Origin: Firmicutes bacterium UBA4845
GTDB taxonomy: Bacteria; Bacillota; Clostridia; Tissierellales; Sedimentibacteraceae
DNA length: 6,732 nt
Assembly: GCA_002399975.1 (NCBI GenBank)
Contig: DHER01000068.1
Location: 4,960 to 11,691 of the forward strand
Direction: 5' to 3'
Part shown: piece after piece, positions 6,284-6,732 of the stretch
How the letters are laid out: every line of letters starts with the position of its first letter
How positions within the stretch are numbered: position 1 is the first letter of the stretch
Program-made: the position numbers and the translations under genes
Notes under the pieces: generated by a model
The model's database searches: none
What the model was told of the DNA's origin: nothing
Seen by the model: the letters and a program-made list of their open reading frames with translations, nothing else

Positions 6284-6732
6284 ATGTCCAGATTAAAAAT
6301 CATGACAATTGTCGGTACCAGGCCGGAAATTATAAGGCTTTCCGCAGTCATCAAGAAATGTGACAGATATTTCGACCAGGTATTGGTTCACACGGGCCAA
6401 AACTATGATTATGAGCTGAATCAGGTGTTTTTTGAGGATCTGGGGCTTCGTGCTCCGGATTATTATTTGGATGCAGTAGGAAAAGATCTGGGAGAAACCA
6501 TAGGGAATATTATTGCAAAATCCTACAAACTAATGGCAGAGCATAAGCCGGATGCGCTGCTGATACTGGGGGATACAAATTCCTGTCTGTCAGCTATCTC
6601 TGCCAAGAGGCTTCATATTCCGATTTTTCATATAGAAGCGGGGAACCGTTGCTTTGATGAATGTCTGCCGGAAGAAACCAATCGCAGGATTGTGGATCAT
6701 ATTGCCGATGTAAATCTATGCTACAGCGAACA
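6284..6732 (+). CDS. fnlC: UDP-GlcNAc 2-epimerase family enzyme, FnlC/CapG/WbjD type, 3'-truncated by the window edge
   Basis: Third enzyme of the route: C2 epimerisation of UDP-2-acetamido-2,6-dideoxy-L-talose to UDP-L-FucNAc. I translated it by hand. The frame stays open to the last base and gives 149 codons of a protein usually about 375 residues long, so roughly 60% lies outside the window. Visible motifs of non-hydrolysing UDP-GlcNAc 2-epimerases (WecB fold) are IVGTRPE (9-15), VHTGQNYD (35-42), LGDTNS (95-100, with D97) and HIEAGNRCFDECLPEETNRR (116-135, with E118 and E131). The AGNRCFDECLPEE form, rather than the AGLR form of WecB, points to the FnlC/CapG branch. Starting directly after fnlB, it completes the usual fnlA-fnlB-fnlC order. 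Confidence in function is high despite truncation, because the context and signature agree. Confidence 0.93.
   Translation, partial: MSRLKIMTIVGTRPEIIRLSAVIKKCDRYFDQVLVHTGQNYDYELNQVFFEDLGLRAPDYYLDAVGKDLGETIGNIIAKSYKLMAEHKPDALLILGDTNSCLSAISAKRLHIPIFHIEAGNRCFDECLPEETNRRIVDHIADVNLCYSE

Overview
The window is an internal slice of a surface-polysaccharide (capsule, exopolysaccharide or O-antigen-like) biosynthesis locus. It holds seven genes, all on the + strand, packed with overlaps or short gaps. It begins inside a gene and ends inside another. Purine-rich GGAGG-like ribosome binding sites, a TTG start, AT-rich codon use in the first half and the flavour of the encoded families suggest a low-GC Gram-positive, most likely a clostridial (Lachnospiraceae-like) Firmicute. 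That assignment is inference and cannot be settled from this window alone. No RNA gene, CRISPR array, insertion sequence or convincing terminator was seen.

Layout. Bases 1-1335 are the 3' part of a Wzx-type polysaccharide flippase. Bases 1332-2144 encode a LicD-family phosphotransferase starting at TTG and overlapping the flippase stop by 4 bases. Bases 2160-2870 encode an IspD/TarI-family cytidylyltransferase. Bases 2885-3931 encode an extended short-chain dehydrogenase/reductase (SDR) of the sugar-nucleotide epimerase/dehydratase type. An 80-base gap (3932-4011) separates these from 4012-5109 (UDP-GlcNAc 4,6-dehydratase/5-epimerase, FnlA/CapE/WbjB), 5139-6281 (bifunctional SDR-cupin, FnlB/CapF/WbjC) and 6284-6732 (start of a UDP-GlcNAc 2-epimerase-type enzyme, FnlC/CapG/WbjD, cut by the window end).

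How the genes may work together. The last three are the complete, well-known route from UDP-GlcNAc to UDP-N-acetyl-L-fucosamine, so the polymer probably contains L-FucNAc or its talo precursor. The LicD, cytidylyltransferase and SDR trio looks like a second module. It would activate a small polyol or sugar phosphate with CTP, modify it, and transfer it as a phosphodiester onto the glycan; its exact substrate is not readable from sequence. The flippase would export the lipid-linked repeat unit. No glycosyltransferase, polymerase or initiating transferase lies in the window, so these must be outside it.

Base composition changes clearly. Sampled lines of the flippase are near 28% GC, the middle genes about 25-38%, and fnlA-fnlB-fnlC mostly 43-52%. 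The two modules therefore look as if they came from different sources and were joined at the 3932-4011 gap.
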